In this document: positions 63,074 through 64,000 of the stretch, in pieces
How the letters are laid out: every line of letters starts with the position of its first letter
How positions within the stretch are numbered: position 1 is the first letter of the stretch
Assembly (NCBI RefSeq): GCF_000382705.1
Contig: NZ_ARQE01000003.1
Span: 310,001 to 374,000 of the forward strand
Length of the DNA: 64,000 nucleotides
Direction: 5' to 3'
Source of the DNA: Aureimonas ureilytica DSM 18598 = NBRC 106430
GTDB taxonomy: Bacteria; Pseudomonadota; Alphaproteobacteria; Rhizobiales; Rhizobiaceae
Position numbers and translations under genes: made by a program
Notes under the pieces: model-generated
The model's input: the letters and a program-made list of their open reading frames with translations, nothing else
What the model was told of the DNA's origin: nothing
Database searches by the model: none

Positions 63074-64000
63074 TCACTCGCCGATGGCGGGCGCGGGAAT
63101 TTCCGGCCGGTTGGCGGCGGCGGGATAGACGCCGAGAATGGCGAGGCGCTTGGAGAAGAAGGCCAGTTCCTCCAGCGCATGGGCGACGCCGACATCCTCC
63201 GGGTGCCCCTCGATATCGGCATAGAACTGCGTCGCCACGAACTTGCCTTCCAGCTGGTAGCTTTCGAGCTTGGTCATGTTGACGCCATTGGTGGCGAAGC
63301 CGCCGAGCGCCTTGTAGAGCGCCGCCGCGACGTTGCGCACCTCGAACACGAAGGTCGTCACCACGCGCTGGCCGCTATTGGCCGCCCAGAGCGCCTTGCC
63401 GCCCGCCTTGCGCGTCAGCACCACGAAGCGCGTGGCGTTGTGCTCGGCATCCTCGACATTCTCGGCGAGAATCTCGAGCCCGTAGAGCTCGGCCGCCAGA
63501 CGCGGCGCGAGGGCCGCGACGTCGCGCTCCTTCATTTCCGAGATGATGCGCGCCGCGCCCGCCGTGTCGCCCGACACGACCGGCCTCCAGCCGTTGCGCC
63601 GGATGATGCCGCGACACTGGCCGAGCGCGTGGACATGGCTGTGCACCTCGCGAATATCGGCGAGCGCCGTGCCGGGCTTGGCCATGAGCTGGAAGCGGAT
63701 CGGCAGGAAGAACTCGCCGACGATATGCAGGCCCGAGCGGGGCAGGAGGTGGTGAACATCCGCCACGCGGCCCGCCAGCGTGTTCTCGATCGGGATCATG
63801 GCGAGATCGGCCGCGCCGTTCTGCACGGCGGCGAAAGCGTCCTCGAAGCTCGGGCAGGGCAAGGGCGTCAGGTCGGGATACATGGCCTGGCAGGCCATGT
63901 CGGAATTGGCGCCGCGCTCGCCCTGGAAGGCGATGCGCCCGGTGCGCTCCGGCGACAGATAGGCGCGGCGCGCTTCCTCCAGCTGATAGGCCGTGTCGAC
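63074..64000 (-). CDS. pheA: Prephenate dehydratase, 5' end outside window
   Basis: 308 codons of a monofunctional prephenate dehydratase (phenylalanine synthesis). GRIAFQGERGANSDMACQAM is the usual N-terminal motif. IPIENTLAGRVADVHHLL, HSHVHALGQCRGII and TRFVVL (with the catalytic Thr) follow. The ACT domain has GALYKAL-like AAALYKALGGFATNGVNMTKLESYQ, the Phe-binding ESRP-like region read here as LESYQ. The frame is open to the window edge with about 22 residues (DTAYQLEEARRAYLSPERT) ahead of the normal start point and no Met or usable start, so the gene begins beyond 64000. Confidence 0.93.
   Translation of the reverse strand, partial: VDTAYQLEEARRAYLSPERTGRIAFQGERGANSDMACQAMYPDLTPLPCPSFEDAFAAVQNGAADLAMIPIENTLAGRVADVHHLLPRSGLHIVGEFFLPIRFQLMAKPGTALADIREVHSHVHALGQCRGIIRRNGWRPVVSGDTAGAARIISEMKERDVAALAPRLAAELYGLEILAENVEDAEHNATRFVVLTRKAGGKALWAANSGQRVVTTFVFEVRNVAAALYKALGGFATNGVNMTKLESYQLEGKFVATQFYADIEGHPEDVGVAHALEELAFFSKRLAILGVYPAAANRPEIPAPAIGE

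Overview
The window is a dense, very GC-rich stretch of an alphaproteobacterial chromosome, almost certainly from the order Hyphomicrobiales (Rhizobiales). Four conserved blocks point there: ffh-rpsP-rimM-trmD, argB-HAD nucleotidase-dapD-dapE-truA-fmt-def-rmuC, recR-ybaB-dnaX-ffs-HIT-nudC-pheA, and a kdpFABC-DE potassium island. DUF1127/DUF3563 micro-proteins, an EcfG-type promoter and an alpha-r8 (mmgR/suhB)-like small RNA fit the same order. A family close to Aurantimonadaceae is a guess from general look, not a demonstrated assignment. I see no insertion sequence, prophage, CRISPR array, tRNA or rRNA.

Layout. 1-5.7 kb: the end of an OpgC-type membrane acyltransferase gene, a small membrane protein, and three sugar-nucleotide genes (phosphomannomutase, bifunctional manC, galE) that supply GDP-mannose and UDP-galactose for surface polysaccharide. 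5.7-11.3 kb (minus strand): ffh, rpsP, a PAS-PAS-GGDEF diguanylate cyclase, rimM, an ABM-domain monooxygenase and trmD. The cyclase and the monooxygenase are extra members inside a classic translation cluster. 12.0-17.4 kb: a TetR repressor with a palindromic operator and an RND efflux pair. 17.5-25.7 kb: a Tat-exported Gfo/Idh/MocA oxidoreductase, a DUF3563 micro-protein, an LLM flavin oxidoreductase, a chemoreceptor, a 32-residue membrane peptide, the mmgR-like sRNA, an AGE-family sugar epimerase and an FAH-family protein. 25.9-28.5 kb: a hybrid histidine kinase with two receivers.

28.6-42.4 kb: arginine and lysine/DAP biosynthesis (argB, dapD, dapE) with truA, fmt, def and rmuC, mixed with an MFS transporter, an OprO/P-type porin, a HAD nucleotidase, a LOG-family protein, an EcfG-driven hydrophilic protein and an SLT lipoprotein. 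42.5-47.0 kb: a periplasmic trypsin-like protease, a Glyoxalase_8 protein and a Tat-exported PhoX phosphatase behind a recognisable PHO box. 47.1-55.3 kb: a complete Kdp island with two micro-proteins at its head and kdpDE at its end. 55.3-57.8 kb: an MltB-like transglycosylase and a divergent TetR/DUF4188 pair sharing a double operator. 57.8-64 kb: recR, ybaB, dnaX, the SRP RNA gene, a HIT protein, nudC, a DUF1127 protein, and pheA running off the window end.

Most of the window is housekeeping. The parts most worth checking are small or regulatory: the sRNA at about 22.9 kb, the EcfG promoter at 33.6 kb, the PHO box at 44.86 kb, the TetR operators at 12.02 and 57.22 kb, a PhaR-type dyad at 18.97 kb, and the micro-proteins. 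No clearly new multi-gene system is visible.
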